This document shows, in pieces, positions 16,519 through 25,062 of a stretch of 64,000 nucleotides of DNA. The DNA comes from Erwinia pyrifoliae DSM 12163 (lineage in GTDB: Bacteria > Pseudomonadota > Gammaproteobacteria > Enterobacterales > Enterobacteriaceae), in contig NC_017390.1 in assembly GCF_000026985.1 (NCBI RefSeq), forward strand, positions 467,228 to 531,227, read 5' to 3'. The translations under genes and the position numbers were made by a program. Numbering within the stretch: position 1 is the first letter of the stretch; each line of letters begins with the position of its first letter. Under the pieces are notes generated by a model. That model made no database searches. It worked only from the letters and a program-made list of their open reading frames with translations, and was not told where the DNA came from.

Positions 16519-17836
16519 TCATAACCTCGGTGACAACAGAAGAGGTTTTCAATCGCACTGAATTCGCAACATCGCGGACAATTTCATTGGCTCTTATCGG
16601 TAGTAAAGACAACAGCGTTGCCGACAGGCCGTGTTGAGCTTCCGACATTCCGGGTAAATAGATTTTTCCAACTACCTGGCAATTCAGGTTTGCCCCGTAA
16701 GAGCGATCCAGTTTAATACTGTTATCTTCAGCCAGTGCCATCAGTTCACGCGCGGAAGGAAATAGCTCGGTTATATCAGGAACCCGGTATCCGGTTGCCA
16801 AAATGATATAATCAAAAACCTCCGTGTAGATTTCATTGGTTTTTAGATTATGCAAAATGGCAACGGTCTGGTTTTTAACTTTCTTAGCGCTGACCAGTCG
16901 GGTTAGTTGTCGTAGTTGAAGTCTGGCATGGTCATTCACTTTTTCTTGATAGATTTTTTTGTATAATTCGGCGATGAGATCACCATCAACTACGGAATAG
17001 TTAGTATCAGCATGGATGTCCATAATTCTGTTTTTTAACGAATCAGAGGCGTTGAAAAACATATCCACACTTTGCGCATCAAATATTCTGTTTACAAAGT
17101 GGCTATCATCTGCCGGCTTAAATCCAAAAGTGGTGAAAGCAGACGTTACCGTTGCGTTGTTAAATCGCTCGTACAGATGATTAACAATTTCAGCCGCACT
17201 TTGCCCGCCGCCAACGACTAAAAATTGCTTTTTCTCTGATGAAGGAATACTTTCAATGGTGGGGAGGAAGCGCGAACTGTGTATGATAAATTCTGATGCA
17301 TGTTCGCTGTCGGGCATGCGGGGGATTATCCCCGTTGCGACTGCCAGGTTCCTGGTCAGATAGCTACTCTGGTGACCCACTGACAAATCAGTGACCAGAA
17401 CTTCGAAAATTGTGCTGCCATCATGCAACGTCCAGGGTTTAATATCATCAACCCGGTGCCAATATCTGACGCTTGCCTGCTGTTGCTGGGCCGCCCAGTT
17501 AAGGTAATCAAAATACTCAACCCGTGTCGGGTAGAAGTTTTTCAGATTAATAAAGTCTTCAAGCCTGTTTTTTTGGTGCAGGTAATTCAGGAAACTAAAG
17601 GGGCTGTTAGGATTACGTAGGGTCACTAAATCCTTTAAATAAGATATTTGCATGGTAGCGTCATCAATTAACATGCCACTATGCCAGGAAAAGACCTGGT
17701 TTTTCTCGAAAAACAAGCTTTTCATTGGTGGGGTAGGAGATTTTAATTTATCATTGTGCTCATCAATACATATGGAAAGTGCGAGATTCGATGGCCCAAA
17801 TCCAACACCGATAATATCATAAATTTCAGCTACCAT
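16508..17836 (-). CDS. L-lysine/L-ornithine N-monooxygenase family flavoenzyme
   Basis: A 442-residue flavin N-hydroxylase of the PvdA/IucD/KtzI type, first gene of the operon. Seen: FAD motif IIGVGFGPSNLALSI (8-22), the substrate-side QISYLKDLVTLRNPNSPFSF, the NADPH motif FLVVGGGQSAAE (about 205-216), PADDSHFVNRIF and the conserved FDYIILATGYRVP. These enzymes hydroxylate the side-chain amine of lysine or ornithine, usually for siderophores, but no NRPS or IucA/C siderophore synthetase is present. Partnered with the cupin-MetRS fusion, N-hydroxylation as preparation for N-N bond formation (Spb38-like) is the better reading. AAAGGG stands six bases before the ATG. Confidence 0.92.
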   Translation of the reverse strand: MVAEIYDIIGVGFGPSNLALSICIDEHNDKLKSPTPPMKSLFFEKNQVFSWHSGMLIDDATMQISYLKDLVTLRNPNSPFSFLNYLHQKNRLEDFINLKNFYPTRVEYFDYLNWAAQQQQASVRYWHRVDDIKPWTLHDGSTIFEVLVTDLSVGHQSSYLTRNLAVATGIIPRMPDSEHASEFIIHSSRFLPTIESIPSSEKKQFLVVGGGQSAAEIVNHLYERFNNATVTSAFTTFGFKPADDSHFVNRIFDAQSVDMFFNASDSLKNRIMDIHADTNYSVVDGDLIAELYKKIYQEKVNDHARLQLRQLTRLVSAKKVKNQTVAILHNLKTNEIYTEVFDYIILATGYRVPDITELFPSARELMALAEDNSIKLDRSYGANLNCQVVGKIYLPGMSEAQHGLSATLLSLLPIRANEIVRDVANSVRLKTSSVVTEVMNVN

Positions 17837-18227
17837 AACAAACCCTTTATTTCGTTGATAATATCCGATCTGTTCTTTATTCAGGAGTTTTTGGAATAAT
17901 TATTTAAAAATCAGAATTAGCCGACAGAGTTAATAATTCCCTGATTGCGGGATATGGTTATGTCGCTAAGAATAAAAACACAGAAGATATTTGATGTAAA
18001 CAGGTTATTTTTTTTCATAAAAAGAAACTGATTTAAAACTTTATTATTAATTTTTTTTAGTTAAAAAATCCAGCTTGATAATGAATCATGAAACATTTCT
18101 AATGTTTCCTAATGTATTTCGATAGATAAATCTTATCTGTTCAGTGATTCCGGTTTTTGTCAAAATATCTCCCCATTAATAGTTCCGTTAAAAAGTAGAG
18201 TGTCCGGAAAATCTTTTCTTTAAAAAG
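17837..18227 (-). promoter_or_regulatory. AT-rich upstream region of the biosynthetic operon
   Basis: About 390 bases of strongly AT-rich sequence with no gene. It must hold the promoter for the minus-strand operon. A minus-strand TTTACA at about 17997-18002 is a possible -35 element, but the -10 matches at suitable spacing are weak, so no promoter is claimed. A clear palindrome lies at 18090-18108 and is listed separately. Confidence 0.4.
18090..18108. promoter_or_regulatory. 19-bp perfect palindrome, candidate operator
   Basis: GAAACATT-TCT-AATGTTTC: two perfect 8-base arms around a 3-base centre, about 255 bases upstream of the first operon gene. There is no T-run, so it does not look like a terminator. 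The size suits a dimeric helix-turn-helix regulator. No regulator gene is visible in the operon, so the protein that would bind is unknown. Confidence 0.5.
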
Positions 18228-18730
18228 AGGTCATCAGGCATAAAAAAACGCGCTATACCTATGAACCGAACGTTTTTGCTCTTATACGTTCAGAGAAAGG
18301 CTCTCGGTTTGAGGCGGTCTGCAGAACGATGGGGATGTCTGAGGCCGGTCAGAAGGGTGAGGCAGCACTCATCTTCTCACCGCCTGCGCAGTGGCTTGAA
18401 TCTGCGGACAAAATGTCCCCGCCAGTAGTGTTAACACCACGCACAGGCGGGCGCGACCGGAAGTGACGGCAACGGAACCTTGATGAAGCACAAGCTTTAT
18501 TGCTGAAAATCTGTTCAACGGGAGTCGGTAAGGCCCCTGACTGTGGTGGGTAATTTTAGTTGGCAATGCCCGGCTATCGACGCTGGTCAGGGGTTATACG
18601 GGAACAATTCGCTGGAAGAGGCTCAGAATATGGTCGAACCCTGGCGACTGGAATATCACCAGCAAAAGACGTATTCATCATTAAATAACCGGACTGCGCA
18701 GGAGTTTGCTCTAAGTCCGCATAATGGTCG
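18201..18730 (+). mobile_element. Degenerate IS3-family insertion sequence
   Basis: From about 18243 the plus strand encodes KKTRYTYEPNVFALI, then RSEKGSRFEAVCRTMGMSEA, a clear match to the OrfA helix-turn-helix of IS3-group elements. It then loses frame. At about 18600-18720 a fragment with SLEEAQNMVEPWRLEYH and TYSSLNNRTAQEFAL matches the C-terminal end of the OrfB integrase (the ..W..-Y-N..RPHSSL.. block). The catalytic DDE core between them is missing. TGTCCGGAAAA at 18201-18211 may be the left terminal repeat. This is a dead element standing directly upstream of the biosynthetic operon. Confidence 0.8.
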
Positions 18731-18839
18731 AACTCTCTGGTTTATCCTGGCACCGATTTTGAAAAAGGATCAATCTCTTTGTCACTGCCTTTGCATCATG
18801 GCACGATCGGAGGTAAGGAAGTATTCAACTTTTTTGTAA

Positions 18840-19203
18840 CCTGCTTCCTGATCTTGGGGCGATTGTCGCCGGGATGCAGGCCCGGTTTTATGTCGAAACT
18901 ACCATCCCTTTGAGCTGCTCCCATTAGTTATGAATGAAGCTGATGATCTTTCGGATTTCGCTGGCAGAAGCCCGTGAGATAACGTCTCTGCTGAGATATC
19001 AGGAGCGTTGGCAGAGGCGCACCTCACGGCTTGCAAACGTGTGCGGCCAGGATGATGAGAACGCCCTGGCCGATCGCAGCATAACTGAATGTCAGTGGAT
19101 ATATCGGGGCGGGCTAATACAATCGCTTCTGCGCTAACTCGAATGAGTTAATATTGTCCCATATTCATTGAGTACTTAATCAATGATGTCACTTTTCCAT
19201 ATT
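18840..19203. other. Gene-free accessory DNA, probable decayed sequence
   Basis: About 360 bases between the IS3 remnant and the helicase gene. Short open stretches exist (for example 18934-19137) but none has a convincing start, length or family resemblance. It looks like debris of mobile DNA. Confidence 0.4.
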
Positions 19204-22200
19204 TCAATGCGAAAAATCCTCAACGTCTTTGATTATATTTTCACCCATTGATCCCGTTGCTCTTATTGGTAATGTTCTTGCTACGTCCCTGAAACCAGGC
19301 AGCCCCTGCCATACACTTGGATCGCCAATGACAAAGATGTGTTTCTTTGCTCGGGTGAGCGCCACGTTGAGCAGATTAGGTTTGCTGGAGGCCCATTTAG
19401 CGCCGCCATCTTCATGCTCATCACATCCCAGCACAAGAATGACGATTTCGTTTTCTTTCCCCTGAAAAGTATGAACAGTACCGACACAATTCTTTAGCCA
19501 TTCAGTGATTTCTTTATGTTTTATCAGCGGAGAGTATTGTCTCCAGGCTTTTAGATCACGTTGTTCCAGCAACGCTGAAAGTGCTGTTTTAACCGCTTTA
19601 AACGGCGTGATAACGTAAATTGAATGCAGCGCCACATTTTCTGATAACAGGCAATTTAATAAATGGAGCAAACTTTTGCCGTGGCTATCGCGATACTGCT
19701 TTTCACCCAGCCCACCAGTTGAAGCCAGCCAGTGATTCTCAACGACGCCATTTACCTGCTGACTGCTTATTTTGTCAGTGGTAAACCCATGAATCATCCG
19801 ATTGTCGTAGGCCATCTTGTTTGCCAGGGTAAACATGGGGTCAATGCAACGACGGTGAACCCACAGGGGAATGCCGATCCAAACATCGAGGTTCATCACC
19901 TTCAATTCACATCCCCAGGGATTGACACGATCGGTAACCTGTTGAACCGAAGTCCGGCCCGGATTCCAGTCTTCTGCATGCTCGTACAAGGTGTTTTGGC
20001 ACAAATGTTTAACAAGCACAGGCGAAGTTGTAAACACAGGTTCGATCTGTAAGGGATCTCCAACGACCAGTACCCGCCTGGCACGCCATATAGCGCCAAC
20101 AGCCTGCTGTGGCGAGGCCTGCCCGGCTTCATCGATCATCAGCCAGCCGAGTTCTTCACCCTTTACTCCATGGAACATACGACCGACTGAAGCAAAGGTG
20201 GTAGAAATGACGGGTACAAATATAAACAGAGTTTGCCACCAGCGCAAAGGCGTGGATTCAGTATGAGGGGTGGAAAGAAAATGACTAAGATCCCTGATAT
20301 TTTTTCCAAAAGAACTGATGCTCAGAGCCTCATAAAGCCAGGCCTGATGCAGTTCCATCGCGGCAATGAATAACCTGGAGCGCTGCCGATTTATTTCAGC
20401 GTTCTGCCAAAATGCTGTGCGTTGTAACTCCTCGTCATCTATCCGCTTAGCAGGATCTGGTAATGTGATATTCGGGAACCTTTCTTTCAACCTCATCATC
20501 TCGGCCCGGTCATCAGCCTGCTGTCGGGTGGTTTTTTTAATATCCTGTTGTATAGCGCGTTTTTTTGCCTTGATATCGTTAACTTGTTTACGTAGCTCGG
20601 TAGCGCGTTGCGTTTTCTGCACCAGTAATTCGGTCAGTGTTAGTAGGTGATGCTGCGCTTTTAATCGTTCTTCCTGATACGTCTTGACCTGTTTGCGGTT
20701 TATAAGACGTGCCAGCCACCCGGGTGACTTTTTTTCGATCTTTTTCTGCTGCAGTGCTGCATGTTGGATTTGATTTTCAAGTAAGTCTTGTTCTTCGGTG
20801 ATTTTTTGCAGTCTGTGGCGATACATCTCATATGACTGTTCTGTCTGCTCCAGCGCAGATGATAAAGCATTGAGTGAGCCATCAGGCTGTTTTGCCAGTA
20901 GATTTGCCAATGTCTCTAACTGTTGTTGCAATTCAGCTGTCTTTTTCTGACATTCGATAAAGTGCTTTTTTGCGTTAGCGAAAGAGGTTGCGTTGTGATG
21001 ATTCTTCCAGCGCCACAGGCTAAGAAAGTTTTCATCGGCAGGTCGAGATATTTCAGCCCCGGTTTTACGTAAATGATGCTCATCAATCAGTAATCTCTGT
21101 GCAAACCTGGTGCGGTTTGCTTTTTTGCCCAGCGCTACCGAAATTAATCCCCAGCAATGATTCTTTTCTTTCAACGGGCGAAAGAGGTGATAATCACGTT
21201 CCTTCCCCTCGCCGTTTTTATCCCTTTTATGTTCACGTTTTGGGCGAGATTCTGCGGCTATCTGATTGGCCGTTGGTGCTAAATAGTCAAGTGAACGAAA
21301 TTCATCGGCAAGCGATTTTATCTGTGGCAGCTCTTTTGAAATATTTTCCACCGCCGCATTATTAGATGACGCCATCACCATTTCATACCCGGTGAGTGCC
21401 TGCACGATAAAGCCGTCGCTATCCAGGGTGTCAGTCACCTCTGCAAAACGAGAAAGTACTTTTGCCCGCTCAACTATATTGTGAGCGACCAGGTCCCGCA
21501 GCAGGGTGGTTTTCCCCGTTCCCGGCGGCCCGTTGACGGATAGTATGCCGCCATCCGCAAGTTCATCTACGGCCGTATTGATTGCAAACTGCTGCATTAA
21601 CGACATTGCATGCCCTGGCTCGGCAGGCCAGCGGCCTTGAGGCATTTTTTTGGGGTGCAATTGACTAATGATAGCTGCAAGCCCGCCTTGAGAATAGAGG
21701 CTTGTATTCCTGGGCGCGCTTTCAGAGAGATAAGCCTTGAGCGTTGTACACCGATTTTTTTGTTTCAGAGAAAGGATGGCTCTTTCGATATCTTCGAAGA
21801 AAAAGCTATTCAAGATGGGGAGCGAAAAGGCTTTATCACTTTCGTTCAGAACACCTTCACTTTCACTCTCATCTTTGCAGGCTGTTTCAGTACCGCCACT
21901 GTTACCTGTGAACCAGTCAATTTGTATTGCGTATTGCCAGGAAGGTTCAAATTCAGCCCATTCGACTAAATGGGTTGTTAACAGCGTTAAAATATCGTCA
22001 GTTCGCAATATACCGTGACCATTTTCCTTTGCGGGTTTTAAAGTCGTGCGGAAATGACGGAGAGTATTGGCAAGGTGATTGCACGCCGCCAGGAAAACAT
22101 TCGATTCAAGTTGCTGAAGTTGTCGCTTATGCAGATGGCCTAATGCCCAGGGAAGCGAGCTAACCGACAATTTATCCAGTGCGGGTACGCCTTCTGCATT

Positions 22201-22542
22201 CAGTTGAACTTTAGTAAAGCATGTTGTTCCTTCCTGATTCAGGCGTTGTTCACATTCATCCACATCGTGCCCACTGTTCTGGCCAAAAATAGACTGGCTC
22301 ATCGTGCTGGCAATACTTTTCTCAAATAGCCCGAGGTGTAAATTGTATGATGATTTTGGTGGGATCTGATGTTGTTGGCGTAGTTCAGCCGATAGCCAGG
22401 GCAGCGCCTTATCACCTGACTGCTGTAGCTTTGTGAAGGGGATCAACAAGCTTTTATCTTTTTGTTCAAGCGTATAGGGCTGGAAAAACTCAACGCGTTG
22501 CCAGGCTCTGAGAATGTCGTGCGGTAAAGGGAAAGCGGCCAT
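19204..22542 (-). CDS. Superfamily 1 (UPF1/DNA2-like) helicase with coiled-coil insert
   Basis: An 1112-residue putative helicase. The N-terminal 320 residues resemble nothing I recognise. Walker A is NGPPGTGKTTLLRDL near residue 336; a long Gln/Lys-rich, coiled-coil-like insert runs from about 530 to 700 (for example KKTAELQQQLETLANLLAK). Motif II is WLMIDEAGQASPQQAVG near 800, then VLVVGDPLQIEPV. The C-terminal RecA domain has VHTFQGKENEIVILV and NVALTRAKKHIFVIGDPSVW. This is the UPF1-like SF1B layout. It is a single gene flanked by IS remnants, with no partner nuclease or methylase. A role in defence against mobile DNA or in RNA/DNA repair is possible but unproven. Confidence 0.85.
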   Translation of the reverse strand: MAAFPLPHDILRAWQRVEFFQPYTLEQKDKSLLIPFTKLQQSGDKALPWLSAELRQQHQIPPKSSYNLHLGLFEKSIASTMSQSIFGQNSGHDVDECEQRLNQEGTTCFTKVQLNAEGVPALDKLSVSSLPWALGHLHKRQLQQLESNVFLAACNHLANTLRHFRTTLKPAKENGHGILRTDDILTLLTTHLVEWAEFEPSWQYAIQIDWFTGNSGGTETACKDESESEGVLNESDKAFSLPILNSFFFEDIERAILSLKQKNRCTTLKAYLSESAPRNTSLYSQGGLAAIISQLHPKKMPQGRWPAEPGHAMSLMQQFAINTAVDELADGGILSVNGPPGTGKTTLLRDLVAHNIVERAKVLSRFAEVTDTLDSDGFIVQALTGYEMVMASSNNAAVENISKELPQIKSLADEFRSLDYLAPTANQIAAESRPKREHKRDKNGEGKERDYHLFRPLKEKNHCWGLISVALGKKANRTRFAQRLLIDEHHLRKTGAEISRPADENFLSLWRWKNHHNATSFANAKKHFIECQKKTAELQQQLETLANLLAKQPDGSLNALSSALEQTEQSYEMYRHRLQKITEEQDLLENQIQHAALQQKKIEKKSPGWLARLINRKQVKTYQEERLKAQHHLLTLTELLVQKTQRATELRKQVNDIKAKKRAIQQDIKKTTRQQADDRAEMMRLKERFPNITLPDPAKRIDDEELQRTAFWQNAEINRQRSRLFIAAMELHQAWLYEALSISSFGKNIRDLSHFLSTPHTESTPLRWWQTLFIFVPVISTTFASVGRMFHGVKGEELGWLMIDEAGQASPQQAVGAIWRARRVLVVGDPLQIEPVFTTSPVLVKHLCQNTLYEHAEDWNPGRTSVQQVTDRVNPWGCELKVMNLDVWIGIPLWVHRRCIDPMFTLANKMAYDNRMIHGFTTDKISSQQVNGVVENHWLASTGGLGEKQYRDSHGKSLLHLLNCLLSENVALHSIYVITPFKAVKTALSALLEQRDLKAWRQYSPLIKHKEITEWLKNCVGTVHTFQGKENEIVILVLGCDEHEDGGAKWASSKPNLLNVALTRAKKHIFVIGDPSVWQGLPGFRDVARTLPIRATGSMGENIIKDVEDFSH

Positions 22543-23121
22543 CTTAGCTCTTTATTTATTTTCGCGAATATATTGATATCAAATACAGATTACTCCAATC
22601 AATATAATCTGTCCCTGAGATTATTCCCACCCTGTTACGCTTTCATTTCTGCACTCATCATTTACCCTTGCGCCGCCACAATGGTAACGAAGCAGGGGTT
22701 AGATGCATTATGCGATAGTTATCGCCTTCGCGCGCCAGCTTCTTCTGCCATCCTTCGTGGCTTCTGATATTGACAGTGATACCGACAGAGCCATGCCCAG
22801 ACCTGCATTTCTGCAAGCCCGGCAAAGCAATAATCATTGATGGTCGCTCGCTTCCCATCTGAGAAACCCTGAGCACGATCTTTGGACATAAAGAGCATCG
22901 CGGGCGGCACGAAGGGACAGGCTATGTCGGCGCTGATGGTCATTCAACTGTCTGTATTATGGGTAAATACATTGAAATTCACCCATCCAGCCAGCCTCAC
23001 TCTACAAGCCAGCAACAAAAATTAAATTTCCCACGGTGGATTTTTCCCTTTCCGCCACCCAGAATAGCCTCAGACCGGCATACGCCGGATGAAAATCGAT
23101 ATGCGCAGCGAGGGCAACAGT
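22543..23121. other. Intergenic accessory region with IS1-like debris
   Basis: About 580 bases without an intact gene. The middle part (about 22660-22943) carries an IS1-type remnant listed separately. From about 22960 to 23121 nothing is recognised apart from the ribosome-binding region of the downstream yecA-like gene. Confidence 0.5.
22660..22943 (-). pseudogene. Frameshifted IS1-family InsA-like remnant
   Basis: On the minus strand the start MTISADIACPFV recalls the CPxC opening of InsA zinc-finger proteins (the Cys pair is broken here). In another frame, a stretch ending in GSVGITVNIRSHEGWQKKLA aligns with the InsA helix-turn-helix tail of the type ARVLGIGINTVIRTLKKLAP. At least one frameshift separates the two. 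I see no InsB or terminal repeats. The identification rests on pattern only. Confidence 0.35.
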
Positions 23122-23679
23122 ATGCAGCAAGGACCATTAACGGAAGTGGAGCTGGAATGGCTCGACGAGATCTTAGTCAAATACGGTAATGATGAGTCAG
23201 TGCTCGATGTCTCTGAGCTGGACGGGCTGTTTACCGCCATTCTCTCCGGGCCGGTGCTGGTTGGGCCGCAGGAGTGGCTGCCGCTGATCTGGGGCGGTGA
23301 AGAGCACGATCCTGACTGGGAATCCGAGGAAGAGTTCGAACAGTTTATGGATCTGATCGCGCAGCATATGAATGATATTGCCGATCGTCTGAATGAATAT
23401 CCCGATCAGTTCGAACCGCTGTTTGGTACTCGCGAAGTGGAAGGACAGGAATTTACCGTAGTGGAAGAGTGGTGCTTCGGTTATATGAAAGGCGTAGCGC
23501 TGGGCGACTGGTCACGGCTACATGAATCGCTGCATCCGGCGCTGCAGGCGATCGCGCTGCATGGTAAGGAAGAGCACTTCGCCGAGCTGGACACATTCTC
23601 ACCGGATGAATATGAGCAGAGCATTGCGGCAATACGCCCGGCGGCGTTGAGCCTGCATCAGAAAAGACAGCTGCATTAA
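23122..23679 (+). CDS. yecA: YecA-like UPF0149 family protein lacking the SEC-C tail
   Basis: A 185-residue protein closely following E. coli YecA from its start (GPLTEVELEWLDEILVKYG) through LDVSELDGLFTAILSGP, EYPDQFEPLFG, VVEEWCFGYMKGVALGDW and ALQAIALHGKEE to AIRPAALSLH. E. coli YecA continues to about 221 residues with a zinc-binding SEC-C motif (GRNDPCPCGSGKKFK). Here the frame stops after KRQLH and no such motif appears in the following bases in any frame I checked by eye. The ATG at 23122 has GAGGG at suitable spacing; an upstream ATG at 23089 is less likely. The family function is unknown. Confidence 0.8.
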   Translation: MQQGPLTEVELEWLDEILVKYGNDESVLDVSELDGLFTAILSGPVLVGPQEWLPLIWGGEEHDPDWESEEEFEQFMDLIAQHMNDIADRLNEYPDQFEPLFGTREVEGQEFTVVEEWCFGYMKGVALGDWSRLHESLHPALQAIALHGKEEHFAELDTFSPDEYEQSIAAIRPAALSLHQKRQLH

Positions 23680-23728
23680 GCCAGATCGTCGCCACGCTCC
23701 CTGCTACGTTGCGATGGCATGTTGCTGA

Positions 23729-24565
23729 CTACCAGCCAACCACAGCACCGCCGTTGAAGATGTTATCAGCTGCTGCCGCTACCTCTGGCGACTGGTACGC
23801 CCGAATGAAATCGTGCACCTTCGCCGCGTCTTTGTTGTTTGCGCGCGTCACGATGATATTGACGTAGGGCGATTGCTTATCCTCAATAAACACACTATCG
23901 CGTACCGGGTTCAGGCCAGTCTGCTGGATATAGGTGGTATTGATAATCGCCACGGTCACCTGGGCATCGTCGAGCGCGCGCGGCAACTGTGCCGCTTCTG
24001 TTTCGATAATTTTCAAATGCCGTGGATTAGCAGTAATATCCAGCGCCGTTGGCAGCAGCCCGCTGTTCGGCTTCAGGGTAACCAGCTTCTCTTTCTGTAG
24101 CAGCAGCAGCGCGCGCCCGAGGTTGGTTGGATCGTTAGGAATGGCAAGGGTGTCGCCGTCTTTAAGTTCGGCGATCCGTTTAATCTTTTTAGAGTAACCG
24201 GCTATCGGGAAAATAAAGGTGTTGCCGACGGCGACCAGCGACGTGCCCCTGGCTTTATTATCCTGTTCGAGGAACGGACGATGCTGGAAGACGTTGGCAT
24301 CAAGATCGCCGTGAGCGGTAGGTTCATTGGGCAGCAATGAACCGCTGAAACCGACCAGTTCCACATCCAGCCCGTATTTCTCTTTGGCGACTTTTTTGGC
24401 TACTTCCGCCACATCCTGTTCGGCACCGTTAATCACACCGACCTTAATATGATGGGCATCCTTGCTTTTGTTATCGCAGCCGCCTGGCAGGGAACCCAGC
24501 ATCAGCAGCGTAACGATTAAGGCACAATTCAGGGCGGTCTTCACGTTATTTATCCTTAGCTTCAA
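23729..24565 (-). CDS. nlpA: NlpA lipoprotein, MetQ-family solute-binding protein
   Basis: A 278-residue lipoprotein very close to E. coli NlpA, a paralogue of the D-methionine-binding MetQ. The signal peptide ends in LGSLPGGC, with Asp directly after the lipidated Cys, the classical inner-membrane retention signal. The mature part carries HIKVGVINGAEQDVAEVAKK, VELVGFSGSLLPN, DANVFQHRPFLEQDN, AIPNDPTNLGRALLLLQKE and a C-terminal FNGGAVVGW. There are no adjacent ABC permease or ATPase genes, as for nlpA and unlike metNIQ. It binds methionine or a related ligand at the periplasmic face of the inner membrane. Confidence 0.88.
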   Translation of the reverse strand: MKLRINNVKTALNCALIVTLLMLGSLPGGCDNKSKDAHHIKVGVINGAEQDVAEVAKKVAKEKYGLDVELVGFSGSLLPNEPTAHGDLDANVFQHRPFLEQDNKARGTSLVAVGNTFIFPIAGYSKKIKRIAELKDGDTLAIPNDPTNLGRALLLLQKEKLVTLKPNSGLLPTALDITANPRHLKIIETEAAQLPRALDDAQVTVAIINTTYIQQTGLNPVRDSVFIEDKQSPYVNIIVTRANNKDAAKVHDFIRAYQSPEVAAAADNIFNGGAVVGW

Positions 24566-24674
24566 CCAGATAGCTGGATAATAAATAACCGTAATTTCGC
24601 CGCTGAGTCAATGAGGCGGCTTATGATAAAAAGGCATGATTTATAAGCAGAAAAATTAAGAAGCAAAGCGGGGC

Positions 24675-24932
24675 TTAATTATTTTGGCGTTGCGCATGCC
24701 ACAGCAGCACCAGCGCGGCCAGCTCATCTTCAAGCGTGTAAAGGTAGCAGGAAGGAACATCCAGCACTGCCGCCAGCCGGCATACCAGTTCAAAATCAGG
24801 AACGTGTATACCGCGCTCGTATTGATTCATCCGTGCGCTGGCGGTGGCTTCATCAATTCCCGCTAAAACCCCGAGCTTTTGCTGGGATAAGCCCTTTTTC
24901 AGGCGGGCTTCTTTCAAACGATGTGGCAGCAT
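24675..24932 (-). CDS. Small XRE-family helix-turn-helix regulator
   Basis: An 85-residue protein that is almost entirely a Cro/CI-type helix-turn-helix: LKEARLKKGLSQQKLGVLAG, then ATASARMNQYERGIHVPDFE and LVCRLAAVLDVPSCYLY. The C-terminal 15 residues are a short acidic-hydrophobic tail. It is divergent from the Nlp-like gene at 25063 and about 110 bases upstream of nlpA on the same strand. It probably regulates itself or its neighbours; the target is unknown. Confidence 0.85.
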   Translation of the reverse strand: MLPHRLKEARLKKGLSQQKLGVLAGIDEATASARMNQYERGIHVPDFELVCRLAAVLDVPSCYLYTLEDELAALVLLWHAQRQNN

Positions 24933-25062
24933 GTCGATCCTGACTTCTGAACAATTAACAGGATTCTCTTAGCTGCTCATGTAAATTGTACTAAGTAATA
25001 CTTAGTGATAACGTTTAAGGGTAGCAGGAGTAACTGGACATAAATCAGGAGCAGAGGAAGGC

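Noticed and set aside
16508..17836. Hydroxamate siderophore locus
   Set aside because: The N-hydroxylase would fit, but there is no acyl- or acetyl-transferase of the IucB type next to it, no IucA/C or NRPS synthetase and no TonB receptor in the window.
17981..18002. Sigma-70 promoter of the biosynthetic operon
   Set aside because: TTTACA on the minus strand is a fair -35, but no -10 hexamer at 16-18 bases is convincing.
18934..19137. Phage P4-type integrase fragment
   Set aside because: A short ISLAEARE stretch recalls integrase N-terminal domains, but nothing before or after it fits and no catalytic region follows.
23729..24565. metQ of a methionine ABC transporter
   Set aside because: No metN or metI is adjacent, and the sequence with Asp after the lipid Cys agrees better with NlpA.
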